Shown piece by piece: positions 29,030-38,325 of a DNA stretch of 64,000 bases (position 1 is its first letter; the number at the start of each line of letters is the position of its first letter). A program made the translations under genes and the position numbers. The stretch covers positions 1,062,001 to 1,126,000 of the forward strand of contig CP087965.1 of assembly GCA_024703855.1 (NCBI GenBank). The letters run 5' to 3'. This DNA comes from Polaromonas sp. P2-4 (GTDB taxonomy: Bacteria; Pseudomonadota; Gammaproteobacteria; Burkholderiales; Burkholderiaceae_C). Below the pieces are notes generated by a model. The model saw only the letters and a program-made list of their open reading frames with translations. It made no database searches and was not told the DNA's origin.

Positions 29030-30091
29030 ATGCGTACTTCACATCTCTGGCAGTTCGTCGCTGCACCGCTGGCTGTCATGCTGGCCTGGGGACCGTCCGC
29101 ACCCACCCGTGCAGCCACTGCGCCGCCGTCGTCCGTACAGGCCACCCTGAACGCCCTGAGCAAAGCCAACGCGGCGGTCGTCGGCATCCAGGTGACCGCT
29201 GCCGAAGGCGCTCGCACGGCAGAAACACTGGGACGGGAGCGCACGGGCTCGGGCGTGGTCATCGCCGACGATGGCCTGATTCTGACGATCGGCTACCTGA
29301 TGCTGGAGGCGCAGCAGATCGAAATCGTCACGCAGGACAACAAGACCTTGCCAGCCGTTCCCGTGGCCTATGACATTGCCACGGGCTTTGGCCTTCTCAA
29401 GCCGCTGCTGCCCTTGCGCGGCGTGCCACCCGTGCCGCTGGGGAGCTTGCAGGATTTAAAACCCGGCGAGCCCCTGATGGCCGCCACCGGGGCGACTGCC
29501 GATGGCGACGACAGCGATGTCAGCATGACACAGCTGGTCAGCAAACGCGCTTTCTCGGGCAGCTGGGAATACCACATCGACACCGCGCTCTTTACCAGCC
29601 CACCGGTCACAGCCGGCAGAGGCAACCACAGCGGCGCGCCACTGTTTAACCTGAAGGGTGAACTGATCGGCATCGGCTCGCTGCTGGTCATGGACGCCAC
29701 CGGTGAAAACCGCCGCCTGCCCGGCAACATGTTCGTGCCGGTGGACCTGCTTAAACCCATACTGGCCGAGATGAAGCAGTTGGGCAGCAGCCGTCAAAGC
29801 CGCCGGCCCTGGCTCGGCGTGACGTCGAACGACCATGGCGGACAGGTACTGATCCTGCGCGTCAGCGCCGACAGCCCTGCAGAAAGGGCGGGCCTGCAAG
29901 CCGGCGAAGTGGTGCTGGCGGTGGACGGCACCGAAGTCACGACGCTGGAAACCTTTTACAAAAAGCTGTGGGCACGCGCGGCCCCCGACGAGCCCATCAG
30001 GCTCACCGTGCGCCATGGCGATGAAGTCAGGACCATTGTGCTGACACCCCAGGACCGCATGCTGACCCTGAAAAAACCCGCAGGCATCTGA
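29030..30091 (+). CDS. HtrA-like S1C protein with degenerate catalytic triad
   Basis: A 353-residue exported protein with an N-terminal leader, a trypsin-like domain (about 65-265) and a PDZ domain (about 267-350, VLILRVSADSPAERAGLQAG). GGAGG precedes the ATG. The triad is altered. The LTNxHV site reads LTIGYL, replacing the catalytic His by Tyr89. Asp115 remains in YDIATGFG. The usual GNSGG reads GNHSGAPL, so Ser201 is one place displaced. From memory, similar non-canonical sequences exist in other Betaproteobacteria. It may act as a chaperone or sensor rather than a protease. Intact frame. Confidence 0.75.
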   Translation: MRTSHLWQFVAAPLAVMLAWGPSAPTRAATAPPSSVQATLNALSKANAAVVGIQVTAAEGARTAETLGRERTGSGVVIADDGLILTIGYLMLEAQQIEIVTQDNKTLPAVPVAYDIATGFGLLKPLLPLRGVPPVPLGSLQDLKPGEPLMAATGATADGDDSDVSMTQLVSKRAFSGSWEYHIDTALFTSPPVTAGRGNHSGAPLFNLKGELIGIGSLLVMDATGENRRLPGNMFVPVDLLKPILAEMKQLGSSRQSRRPWLGVTSNDHGGQVLILRVSADSPAERAGLQAGEVVLAVDGTEVTTLETFYKKLWARAAPDEPIRLTVRHGDEVRTIVLTPQDRMLTLKKPAGI

Positions 30092-30104
30092 TTTTCAAGC
30101 AAAA

Positions 30105-30160
30105 CAGGCCACCAGCCCAATGATGACGGGCGTAAGTAGCTATTAAATTGATAGCAAATT
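30105..30160. repeat. AGCTAT-type intergenic repeat (copy 5)
   Basis: A near-complete copy: CCAGCCCAATGATGACGGGC, GTAAGTAGCTATTAAATTG, ATAGCAAATT. It sits between the HtrA-like gene and valS. The internal AGCTATTAAATTGATAGC pair forms a hairpin that may act as a terminator. Confidence 0.75.
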
Positions 30161-30332
30161 AAAACAATGATGCCGTACACGGCTGACTGCACGGGACGAT
30201 GGGGCGATGGCGCAAAACCTTGTGATAGAGCCGGTCCTGGACCGTGCTGCCACTGCCCGGCCAGTCGAATAAAATCGGGGCAGTTCCACACAACCCAAGC
30301 GGCATCCCTGCGATGCCGTTTTTCATTGCCCC

Positions 30333-33230
30333 ATGACCGAAGCTGCCACCCCAACCTCCGCCTCCCCTGCCCCTGACGCCGTCAAGGTGTCACCCCCCAC
30401 GCCGGGGCTGGACAGCCTGGCCAAGTCGTTTGAGCCCGCGGCGATTGAAAGCCGCTGGGGCCCGCAGTGGGAGCAAAGCCGCCAGTACGAACCGACGCTG
30501 GATGCGGCCAAACCCTCGTTTTCCATCCAGCTGCCGCCGCCCAACGTGACCGGCACGCTGCACATGGGCCATGCGTTCAACCAGACCATCATGGACTCGC
30601 TGACGCGCTACCACCGCATGCGCGGCCACAACACGCTGTGGGTGCCCGGCACCGACCACGCCGGCATTGCCACGCAAATCGTGGTGGAACGCCAGTTGCA
30701 AGAGCAAGGACAGTCCCGCCATGACCTGGGCCGCAAGAATTTTGTCGCCAAGGTCTGGGAGTGGAAAGAAGAATCCGGCTCCACCATCACACGCCAGATG
30801 CGCCGCATGGGCGACTCGGTGTCCTGGAAGCACGAGTACTTCACCATGGACCCGAAGATGTCCAAGGTGGTTACGTCGACCTTTGTGCAACTGTATGAAC
30901 AGGGCCTGATCTACCGCGGCAAGCGTTTGGTCAACTGGGACCCGGTGCTCAAGTCCGCAGTGAGTGACCTCGAAGTCGAAAGCGAAGAGGAAGACGGCTT
31001 CCTCTGGCACATCCGCTACCCGCTGGCCGATGGCAGCGGTTCGCTGACCGTCGCCACCACCCGCCCGGAAACCATGCTGGGCGACGTGGCGGTGATGGTG
31101 CACCCGGAAGACGAGCGCTACCAGCACTTGATCGGCAAGTTCGTGAAATTGCCCCTGTGCGACCGCGACATTCCGGTCATCGCCGACGATTACGTGGACA
31201 AGGCATTCGGCACCGGCGTGGTCAAGGTCACGCCCGCGCACGACACCAACGACTATGCCGTGGGCCAGCGCCACAAGCTGCCCATCATCGGCGTGCTGAC
31301 GCTGGACGCCGCGATCAACGACAACGCGCCTGAAAAATACCGCGGCCTGGACCGTTTCGATGCCCTGCAAGTCGGTGGTGGCCGACCTCGAGGAACTGGG
31401 CCTGCTGATCGAGACCAAGAAACACAAGCTCATGGTGCCGCTGCTGCCCGCACCGGCCAAATCATTGAGCCGATGCTGACCGACCAGTGGTTTGTCGCCA
31501 TGAACAAGGTCAGCGACAAAGACCCCACAGGCAAATCTATCGCGCAAAAAGCCATTGATGCGGTCGACAGCGGCGCTGTCAAGTTTGTGCCCGAACAATG
31601 GGTCAACACCTACAACCAGTGGATGGGCAACATCCAGGACTGGTGTATCTCGCGCCAGCTCTGGTGGGGCCACCAGATTCCGGCCTGGTACGACGAGGAT
31701 GGCAAGGTTTATGTGGCCGAAAACGAGGCTGCGGCCCAGCCTCAGGCGCCCGGCAAAAAACTCACGCGCGACGAAGACGTGCTAGACACCTGGTACTCGT
31801 CGGCCCTCGTACCGTTTTCCTCCATGGGCTGGCCCGAAAAACCAAAGAACTGGACCTGTTTTTACCGTCCAGCGTGCTCGTCACCGGCTACGACATCATC
31901 TTTTTCTGGGTCGCCCGGATGATCATGATGACCACGCATTTCACCGGCCAGGTGCCCTTCCACCACGTGTATATCCACGGTTTGGTGAAGGACTCCCACG
32001 GCAAGAAGATGAGCAAGTCCGAGGGCAACGTGCTGGACCCGGTCGACCTGATCGACGGCATCGAGTTGGCACCGCTGCTGGACAAACGCTCACAGGGCCT
32101 GCGCAAGCCCGAGACGGCACCTGCAGGTGCGCAAGAACACCGAAAAGAATTTCCCGCCGGCATTCCGGGTTACGGCGCCGACGCGCTGCGCTTTACCTTT
32201 GCCTCGCTGGCCAGCCTGGGCCGCAGCATCAACTTTGACAGCAAGCGTTGCGAGGGCTACTGCAACTTCTGCAACAAGCTGTGGAATGCCACGCGCTTTG
32301 TGCTGATGAACTGCGAAGGCCAGGACTGCGGTCTGGCCGAGCACACCAAGGCGCAGTGCGCGCCCGGTGGCGAGTTTGAAAACTACCTGAGTTTCTCGCA
32401 GGCCGACCGCTGGATCTCGTCCACCATGCAGCGCGTGGAAGCCGATGTCGCCAAGGGCTTTGCCGACTACCGCCTCGACAATGTGGCGGGCAGCATTTAC
32501 CAGTTTGTCTGGGACGAGTTTTGCGACTGGTACCTGGAAATTGCGAAAGTGCAAATCCAGACCGGCAACGACGCACAAAAGCGCGCCACGCGCCGCACGC
32601 TGATCCGCACGCTCGAAGGCATCCTGCGCCTGGCGCACCCGCTGATTCCTTTCATCACCGAAGAACTTTGGCAAAAGGTGGCGCCTGTGGCTGGCAGGGC
32701 TGGTCCTTTCATCGGCCAGGCCGCCTACCCCCAGAGCCAACCCGAAAAGATCGACCCGCAAGCCGAAGCGCACGTCACCAAGCTCAAGACGCTGGTGGAT
32801 GCCTGCCTGCAACCTGCGCGGCGAGATGAATGTGTCGCCCGCCACCCGGCTGCCCCTGTTTGTGTTCGGTGACCCTGAATTCATGACGCAGGCCGCCCCG
32901 GTGCTCAAGGCACTGGCCAAGCTCAATGAAGTCAAGGTCTTCGACAACGAAGCCGCCTGGGCCGCTGCCGCGCAGGGTGCGCCGGTCGCCGTGGTCGGTG
33001 AGGCACACGTCTGCCTGCACATGGAAGTGGATGTGGCCGCCGAAAAAGCGCGCCTGGGCAAGGAAGCGACCCGCCTGGAAGGCGAGCTGGTCAAGGTCAA
33101 TGCCAAGCTCGGCAACGAGGCTTTTGTGACCAAAGTTCCCCCTGCCGTGCTGGAGCAAGAGCGCAAGCGCTTGATCGACTTCACCGCCACGCTGGAAAAA
33201 CTTAAAGGTCAGCTGGCGCGGCTAGGTTGA
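30333..33230 (+). CDS. valS: Valyl-tRNA synthetase (six frame breaks)
   Basis: Charges tRNA-Val with valine and is essential. The class I HIGH motif appears as TLHMGHAFN and the KMSKS motif as KKMSKSEGN. The editing domain has [10 protein letters not shown], and the C-terminal coiled coil spans about 32990-33225. The frame breaks near 31378, 31450, 31840, 32101, 32150 and 32810. The net change is zero and the corrected length is 965 residues, a normal ValRS. Six breaks in an essential single-copy gene strongly imply sequencing error, not decay. The start MTEAATPTS follows an ordinary leader. Confidence 0.92.
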
Positions 33231-33239
33231 CCGCCAGCA

Positions 33240-33447
33240 TTGCTCCGAGGGCGAGGCCACCGAACGCAGCGAAGGGCCGCCCCGAGCAAGTTCAGCCCCC
33301 AGCAAGGTGAAAGAGGTAGCGAGTCGCCGAAGGCACACGCCAGTGCCGAGCGTGGGGGCCATGGAATTTTCCGACGGGCCGCCCCTAGGAAAATTAGCCC
33401 CCTCGGGGGCAGCGAGGACACGCCAGTGCCGAGCGTGGGGGTCACAT
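33240..33447. repeat. GC-rich repeats with two 24-bp direct copies
   Basis: No gene. A 24-bp unit containing CGCCAGTGCCGAGCGTGGGG occurs at 33335-33358 and again at 33418-33441. Nearby blocks (GCCCCTAGGAAAATTAGCCC and CCCCCTCGGGGGCAGCG) can pair. The last block is an inverted relative of the repeat at 22238-22345. Confidence 0.65.
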
Positions 33448-34473
33448 TCAGCGAATCATGAATTCCGGCTCAGACCACTGTGACGGGGTGCCCGCTGAAG
33501 CTGAATCAGGAAGTTCCAGATCCATGGGCGCACTGGGAAGCTGGTCATGGCCGGTCTGCTGCGCTCCGATGGCTTCATGCATACGGTGCGCCACATACCA
33601 GCTCGAGCGCAGCTGGGCTTCCCACGTGTGCGAACCCAGGCGCGGTGTGATAAACAGGTTTTTAAGGTCTTTGAGCGGCGAGGTGTCACCCAGAAAGCTC
33701 GCCTCGGTACCATCCAGAATGCAGGCCTCAATGCGGCCATCACCCAAGGCGGCGGCCAGCGCGGCCGCGTCAAACAGGTCGCTGCGACTGGTACCGACCC
33801 ACAACTGGCCGCGCTTGCAGGTGGCCAGCAATTTCTCGTTCACAAAACCCTTGAAACGGCTGGCGTAGAGCATTTGCACGGACACGGCATCGGCCTTGCT
33901 CATGAGCTCGGGCAAAGAGACCGGCTGGATGCGCAAACGCTCCCAGATGGGCGCGGTATGGTGTACCGCCGGGTCGTAGCCGATCAGGCGAACACCCAGG
34001 CCGCTCAACATGCCGGCCAGCGTATGCGCCGTAGGTGCCAGGCCCAGAATACCCACCGTGCTGCCATATAGCTCGCGCCCCATCTGGGCTGTCGGGTGCC
34101 TGCGGCCCATCAGGGCCGACACCACACCGCGGCGGTACAGCAGCAGCAAGCTGCCCAGCAAATACTCGGCGTTGGAGCGCACATTGGCACTGCTGGCGTG
34201 TACCACCTTGATGCCCTGCTCCTTGCAGGCTTCAAGGTCAGTGTTGTCGGTGCCCACATGCAGGCGGCCCACGGCCTTGAGCTTGGGCAAAAAATCAAGC
34301 AACTCGCGGGTGACGACGGTATGACGGGGAAAGACAACGCCTTTGCTTTTGTAGGCCGCCTTGCGCAAGGCAATCAGGTCGTCAGCCAGCTCGGGGCGGT
34401 ATTCCACGCTATGCCGGGTTTTCAGCCAGGCCATGGCTTCAGGTACCAATGCGTCTAGAAGTAAGATGTCCAC
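33448..34473 (-). CDS. D-2-hydroxyacid dehydrogenase family protein
   Basis: A 341-residue NAD-dependent oxidoreductase of the phosphoglycerate/lactate dehydrogenase family. The Rossmann segment is GSTVGILGLAPTAHTLAGML. Catalytic residues fit Arg in WVGTSR, Glu in EACILDGTEAS and His in TPRLGSHTWE. A GTG start at 34471-34473 (VDILLLDALV) is chosen because the longer ATG-initiated reading adds basic, non-homologous residues. Substrate unknown. It is convergent with valS and divergent from galU. Intact frame. Confidence 0.8.
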   Translation of the reverse strand: MDILLLDALVPEAMAWLKTRHSVEYRPELADDLIALRKAAYKSKGVVFPRHTVVTRELLDFLPKLKAVGRLHVGTDNTDLEACKEQGIKVVHASSANVRSNAEYLLGSLLLLYRRGVVSALMGRRHPTAQMGRELYGSTVGILGLAPTAHTLAGMLSGLGVRLIGYDPAVHHTAPIWERLRIQPVSLPELMSKADAVSVQMLYASRFKGFVNEKLLATCKRGQLWVGTSRSDLFDAAALAAALGDGRIEACILDGTEASFLGDTSPLKDLKNLFITPRLGSHTWEAQLRSSWYVAHRMHEAIGAQQTGHDQLPSAPMDLELPDSASAGTPSQWSEPEFMIR

Positions 34474-34619
34474 CCTGTCTGTCCTTTTCTTGAAGCTTTT
34501 TTGCCAGTTTCTTGCAGACCACGCAATTACGCGGTTTCCCCACACCAAGTTGGGCCGTCGTCCGACTCATGTTTCGTGTCAACTGCGCAACACTTTAGTT
34601 TTCTTTTCAAGCAAAGTCG

Positions 34620-35507
34620 ATGCAAAAATTTACATTAAATAAAGCCGTGTTCCCGGTCGCCGGACTAGGCACCCGCTTTTTACCTGCTACCAAAGCCCAG
34701 CCCAAAGAAATGCTGCCCGTCGTGGACAAGCCGCTGATCCAGTACGCGGTGGAAGAGGCGTATTCAGCGGGCATACGCCACATGATTTTCGTGACAGGAC
34801 GCAATAAACGGGCCATCGAAGATCACTTCGACACCGCTTACGAGCTGGAGAACGAGCTGGAAGTCGCCAACAAGCAGGCTTTGCTGGCTTTGGTGCGCTC
34901 GGTTCAACCTGACGACATGAACTTTTCCTATGTTCGCCAGCCCCGCTCTTTGGGCCTGGGCCATGCGGTGCTGTGCGCCGAACATCTGGTCGGCAATGAA
35001 CCTTTTGCCGTCTTGCTGGCCGATGACCTGATGGTGGGACCGGAGGGCGGCCCGTCGGTGCTGGCGCAAATGGCCACGCAATTCAGGCAGCTTCAGCAAT
35101 CGGTACTGGCGGTGCAGGAAGTGCCGCTGGAGCAGACACGCCGCTACGGCATCGTGGCGGCAGAGGCGGTCAGCCCCGGGTTGATGAAGGTACGGAAAAT
35201 TGTGGAAAAACCGGCGCCAGACATGGCACCGTCCCGCATGGGTGTGGCCGGGCGCTACATCCTGACCCCCGCGATTTTTGAGCACATCCGTCGCCAAACC
35301 GCCGGCGTGGGCGGCGAACTTCAGCTCACGGACGGCATTTCAAGCCTGCTGGCTGAGGAAACCGTTTACGCCCTGCAATACCAGGGCAAGCGCTACGACT
35401 GCGGCAGCAAGGAAGGCTTTCTGGAAGCCACCGTGGAACTGGCTTTGCAGCACCCCGAAGTAGGCCAGCGCTTCCGCCAGTACCTGAGCCAGCTCAAGCT
35501 CAGCTAA
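34620..35507 (+). CDS. galU: UTP-glucose-1-phosphate uridylyltransferase
   Basis: A 295-residue nucleotidyltransferase making UDP-glucose for envelope polysaccharide and trehalose synthesis. Signature residues are visible: [18 protein letters not shown] (nucleotide loop), [25 protein letters not shown] (catalytic Asp pair) and [12 protein letters not shown]. The frame is intact and the length typical. It is convergent with tusA, whose stop lies 4 bp away. Confidence 0.95.
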   Translation: MQKFTLNKAVFPVAGLGTRFLPATKAQPKEMLPVVDKPLIQYAVEEAYSAGIRHMIFVTGRNKRAIEDHFDTAYELENELEVANKQALLALVRSVQPDDMNFSYVRQPRSLGLGHAVLCAEHLVGNEPFAVLLADDLMVGPEGGPSVLAQMATQFRQLQQSVLAVQEVPLEQTRRYGIVAAEAVSPGLMKVRKIVEKPAPDMAPSRMGVAGRYILTPAIFEHIRRQTAGVGGELQLTDGISSLLAEETVYALQYQGKRYDCGSKEGFLEATVELALQHPEVGQRFRQYLSQLKLS

Positions 35508-35510
35508 GGC

Positions 35511-35737
35511 TCAGCGCCGCTTCAGCACGTGAATGAAGTCGGCGCCTGCGGTTTGCTGTTCTACCAGCTCATTGCCGGTCTGCTTGGCAAAGGCCTGAAA
35601 GTCGTGGGTTGAACCGGAATCGGTGGACACCACACGCAGTAACTGGCCGCTCAGCATCTCTGCCAGCGCTTTTTGGCTTTCAAAATAGGCAGCGGGCAGT
35701 TCAGGCCGCGGGTGTCGAGTTCTTTGTCGATGTGCAT
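35511..35737 (-). CDS. TusA-family sulfurtransferase (one frame break)
   Basis: A small sulfur-carrier protein. It starts MHIDKELDTRGLNCPLPILK, with the catalytic Cys in NCPLP, then EMLSGQLLRVVSTDSG. An A run near 35680 is one base short. Restoring it gives 75 residues, exactly typical. It probably relays persulfide sulfur for tRNA thiolation or other uses. The function within the TusA family cannot be fixed from sequence, so no symbol is given. Confidence 0.85.
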
Positions 35738-35816
35738 GCAAATCCTTGGGTTGCTGTTATTTTAAGCAGTTACGCGGCAGGGCATGGAACGCTTCCCGGC
35801 CCACGCCATTGCAGGT

Positions 35817-36350
35817 CTATTCCGGCTTTTTAGCCCACTCCACAAACTCCGGCTCATAGCCGCGTGTGCGCAGCCAGTCGGCCAGCGCGTAGCCCGTGCC
35901 TGCAGGCCAGCACTTGAGCTGGTCAAAATCGTACAGCCGGTATTCCAGCAACTCGGGCGACAGCTTGACCTCGCCCGTGCAGACCGCGTGGTAGGCGATG
36001 ATGAGCTGGTTCATGCGCTGGAAGTCGTAGACACCGATCAAGTTCAGCGCGGTGGTGTCCAGGTTGGTTTCTTCCTTGATCTCACGCTCAATACCGCCCT
36101 GCGGGGTTTCGCCCGCCTCCATAAACCCGGTGATGAGCGCAAACATCTTGCCGGACCAGGCGGCATTGCGCGCCAGCAAAACCCGCCCCTGGTACTCAAT
36201 CACGGCGGCCAGCACGGGCGTGGGATTGTTCCAGTGGGTGTAGCTGCAGGCCGGGCAACGCAGGCGGGCCTTATCGCCGCCATCCTCCATGCGCGTCTCC
36301 ATCGCCAGCGGTGCACTGCAGTTGGGGCAAAACCTGAATTCGTGGGTCAT
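35817..36350 (-). CDS. Nudix hydrolase with zinc ribbon
   Basis: A 177-residue protein. An N-terminal zinc ribbon has paired Cys motifs (FCPNCSAPL and RCPACSYTHW). The Nudix box reads GFMEAGETPQGGIEREIKEE, matching GX5EX7REUXEE. The layout recalls NADH pyrophosphatase but is shorter. It should cleave a nucleoside diphosphate derivative. It lies between cysM and tusA. Intact frame. Confidence 0.85.
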   Translation of the reverse strand: MTHEFRFCPNCSAPLAMETRMEDGGDKARLRCPACSYTHWNNPTPVLAAVIEYQGRVLLARNAAWSGKMFALITGFMEAGETPQGGIEREIKEETNLDTTALNLIGVYDFQRMNQLIIAYHAVCTGEVKLSPELLEYRLYDFDQLKCWPAGTGYALADWLRTRGYEPEFVEWAKKPE

Positions 36351-36375
36351 GGTTGATGAATGATACTTGGCACAA

Positions 36376-36430
36376 TGCTATGTTTTTAATAGCTGCTTGC
36401 GCCCGTTTTATATGGGCTAGAGGCTATTTT
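36376..36430. repeat. AGCTAT-type intergenic repeat (copy 6, inverted)
   Basis: The copy reads TGCTATGTTTTTAATAGCTG, CTTGCGCCCG and TATATGGGCTAGAGGCTATT. It is a nearly full inverted copy between the Nudix gene and cysM. Its hairpin may terminate transcripts. Confidence 0.75.
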
Positions 36431-36439
36431 TATTGTCAA

Positions 36440-37342
36440 TCAGGCCGGAAAGACACCAGTGGACAGGTAGCGATCGCCCCGGTCGCAGACGATGAAGACA
36501 ATCACGGCGTTTTCCACCGTTTTGGCAATTTCCTGCGCCACCCAGCAGGCACCGGCCGACGAGATGCCGGCAAAAATGCCTTCCTCACGCGCCAGCCGGC
36601 GGCACATGTCTTCCGCATCACCCTGGCTGACCAGCACCAGCTCGTCCACATGGCTGGGGTCATAAATCTTGGGCAGGTACTCCTGCTGCCATTTGCGAAT
36701 GCCGGGAATACGCGAACCCTCGCTGGGCTGCGCACCGATGATCTGGATGGCCGGATTTTTCTCTTTCAGATACCGCGAAACACCGGTAATCGTGCCCGTG
36801 GTGCCCATGGCACTGACAAAATGTGTCACCTTGCCTGACGTATCTGTCCATATTTCGGGCCCGGTGGTCTCGTAATGGATGCGCGGATTGTCGGCGTTGG
36901 CAAACTGGTCAAGCACCCGACCCTTGCCTTCTTGCTGCATCTGCTCAGCCAAATCGCGGGCGTGCTCCATGCCACCGCTCTTGGGTGTGAGCACCAGTTC
37001 CGCGCCAAAGGCCTTCATGGTCTGGGCGCGCTCAATGCTCAAATCCTCCGGCATGACCAGCACCATGCGGTAACCCTTGATGGCTGCCGCCATGGCCAGC
37101 GCAATGCCGGTGTTGCCCGAGGTCGCTTCGATCAGCGTATCGCCAGGCTTGATGTCGCCACGCTCCTCGGCGCGCTTGATCATCGATAGCGCTGGCCGGT
37201 CCTTCACCGAGCCGGCCGGGTTGTTGCCCTCAAGCTTGCCCAAAATCACATTGCCGCGCGCCGCATTTTCAGCGGCAGCGATGCGTTGCAACGCGACCAG
37301 CGGTGTTTTGCCGATCGAATCTTCAATAGTTGGATAGTTCAT
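36440..37342 (-). CDS. cysM: O-acetylserine sulfhydrylase B
   Basis: A 300-residue PLP enzyme making cysteine (or S-sulfocysteine) from O-acetylserine. The PLP lysine lies in NNPAGSVKDRPAL, the substrate loop is TSGNTGIALA and the phosphate loop is SAMGTTGTITG. CysM is preferred over CysK because of RPAL and the CysM-like C-terminus. The start MNYPTIED is at 37340-37342, shortly before the divergent tRNA gene. Intact frame. Confidence 0.9.
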   Translation of the reverse strand: MNYPTIEDSIGKTPLVALQRIAAAENAARGNVILGKLEGNNPAGSVKDRPALSMIKRAEERGDIKPGDTLIEATSGNTGIALAMAAAIKGYRMVLVMPEDLSIERAQTMKAFGAELVLTPKSGGMEHARDLAEQMQQEGKGRVLDQFANADNPRIHYETTGPEIWTDTSGKVTHFVSAMGTTGTITGVSRYLKEKNPAIQIIGAQPSEGSRIPGIRKWQQEYLPKIYDPSHVDELVLVSQGDAEDMCRRLAREEGIFAGISSAGACWVAQEIAKTVENAVIVFIVCDRGDRYLSTGVFPA

Positions 37343-37382
37343 AGGCCACACTGTGCCATAATTTAGCGCTTCGCTTCTTCCT

Positions 37383-37467
37383 GCCCGGGTGGTGAAATTG
37401 GTAGACGCAGGGGACTCAAAATCCCCCGCCGAAAGGCGTGCCGGTTCGATTCCGGCCCCGGGCACCA
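37383..37467 (+). tRNA. tRNA-Leu (CAA)
   Basis: An 85-nt class II tRNA. The acceptor stem is GCCCGGG paired with CCCGGGC, with encoded CCA at 37465-37467. The D-arm has GGTGAAATTGGTAGAC. The anticodon loop is CTCAAAA, giving CAA. A long variable arm follows, and the T-arm has GGTTCGATTCC. All stems pair well. It is divergent from cysM, 40 bp away. The accessory block that begins just beyond it (37.5-38.9 kb) suggests a possible integration neighbourhood. Confidence 0.97.
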
Positions 37468-37679
37468 TAGCTTTTCAGCTATGCATTCAATAGCGAGTTC
37501 CGCAAAAAGATGGTAGCAGCCAGATCGTCACGGCTGCAATTTTGCGCGCCCCGCATCGGCCAGAACTCGAATCTTCAGAGAAACGCCTACAGCAGGCGTA
37601 GCACTTCCCCTTCTAGCGACTGCCGCCGCCGCGGTATTCTTTTCCCATGATTCACCCAATTGAAGGGGGAAAAGACACC

Positions 37680-37931
37680 ATGCGAGACTTGCACCTGCGG
37701 CGCGTTGCAGTGTTCGTTTATGAGCCTGATCCAGGCGATTTTTACTGGGTGTTGATCGAAAGCAAGGACGATGCGTACATGTGGCTCGACATCGAAGGGG
37801 CACAGGAACCACATCCCACATGGATCAGGGCGTTCGAGGCCGGCAACACGACCCTTTTAAAGCTCGTGGCAGACCAGAATATGGGGCCGCTCGCACCTGT
37901 CGAAGACGAAAACGCGAGCCCCCTGGGATGA
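37680..37931 (+). CDS. Small hypothetical protein
   Basis: An 83-residue protein starting MRDLHLRRVAVFVYEP with a purine-rich GAAGGGGG upstream. It is acidic, with aromatic residues (GDFYWVLIESKDDAYMWLDI). It has no signal peptide or membrane segment and no family that I recognise. It lies alone between tRNA-Leu and a MITE-like element. An upstream ATG at 37647 would add 11 residues. Confidence 0.5.
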   Translation: MRDLHLRRVAVFVYEPDPGDFYWVLIESKDDAYMWLDIEGAQEPHPTWIRAFEAGNTTLLKLVADQNMGPLAPVEDENASPLG

Positions 37932-37936
37932 ACGCC

Positions 37937-38105
37937 TTAGGATTTGGCCATAAATAACTTCCCGATTTGCATTTGGATTCGTCATGCCCGCGAATGCGGG
38001 CATCCAGTACGACGCGTAAATGACGCTCAGCGCTTCGTAGTACGACTGGATTCCCGCCTTTGCGGGAATGACGAGCGGGAAGTTATTACTTGCCGCATCC
38101 TTAGA
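37937..38105. mobile_element. MITE-like element with long imperfect inverted arms
   Basis: The outer arms ATAACTTCCCG (near 37954) and CGGGAAGTTATT (near 38077) are inverted, as are the inner arms around GTCATGCCCGCGAATGCGGG and GGATTCCCGCCTTTGCGGGA. Together they pair over about 65-70 bp around a small unpaired centre near 38021. No coding capacity. It resembles a family of TTCCCGC...GCGGGAA repeats found in many proteobacteria. It directly abuts the truncated GntR remnant. Confidence 0.7.
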
Positions 38106-38324
38106 ACTTACCTCACCTCTGTAGGGGTCGTCACGGCCGTGCTTCGCCCTCTCTTCCTTGGCTACCGGACAAAGCTTGACCGCTCGCACATGCAGCGCCA
38201 GTGTGAAGAGCATCTGGTGTTGATTGACCTGCTCAAACGCGGCGAGCGTGTTGAGGCTTCGCATTTTCTTCGGGAGCATCTGAAACTGAGTACGGTCAGC
38301 TATCGTGATGGCGTTCTTGGCTGA
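38104..38324 (+). pseudogene. Remnant of a GntR-family regulator (C-terminal FCD part)
   Basis: An in-frame stretch encodes the end of an FCD ligand-binding domain (QRQCEEHLVLIDLLKRGERV, then EASHFLREHLKLS) and stops at 38322-38324. There is no winged-helix N-terminal part, so at least two thirds of the gene are missing. The upstream edge coincides with the end of the MITE, suggesting element-linked loss. It cannot bind DNA as it stands. Confidence 0.55.
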
Positions 38325-38325
38325 T

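Noticed and set aside
33240-33447. CRISPR array
   Set aside because: There are only two copies of a 24-bp unit, with unequal surroundings and no cas genes. It is a dispersed GC-rich repeat.
37944-38324. A complete 126-codon gene
   Set aside because: Its first part is MITE sequence; only the last 70 or so codons resemble a protein (GntR FCD), so it is a remnant.
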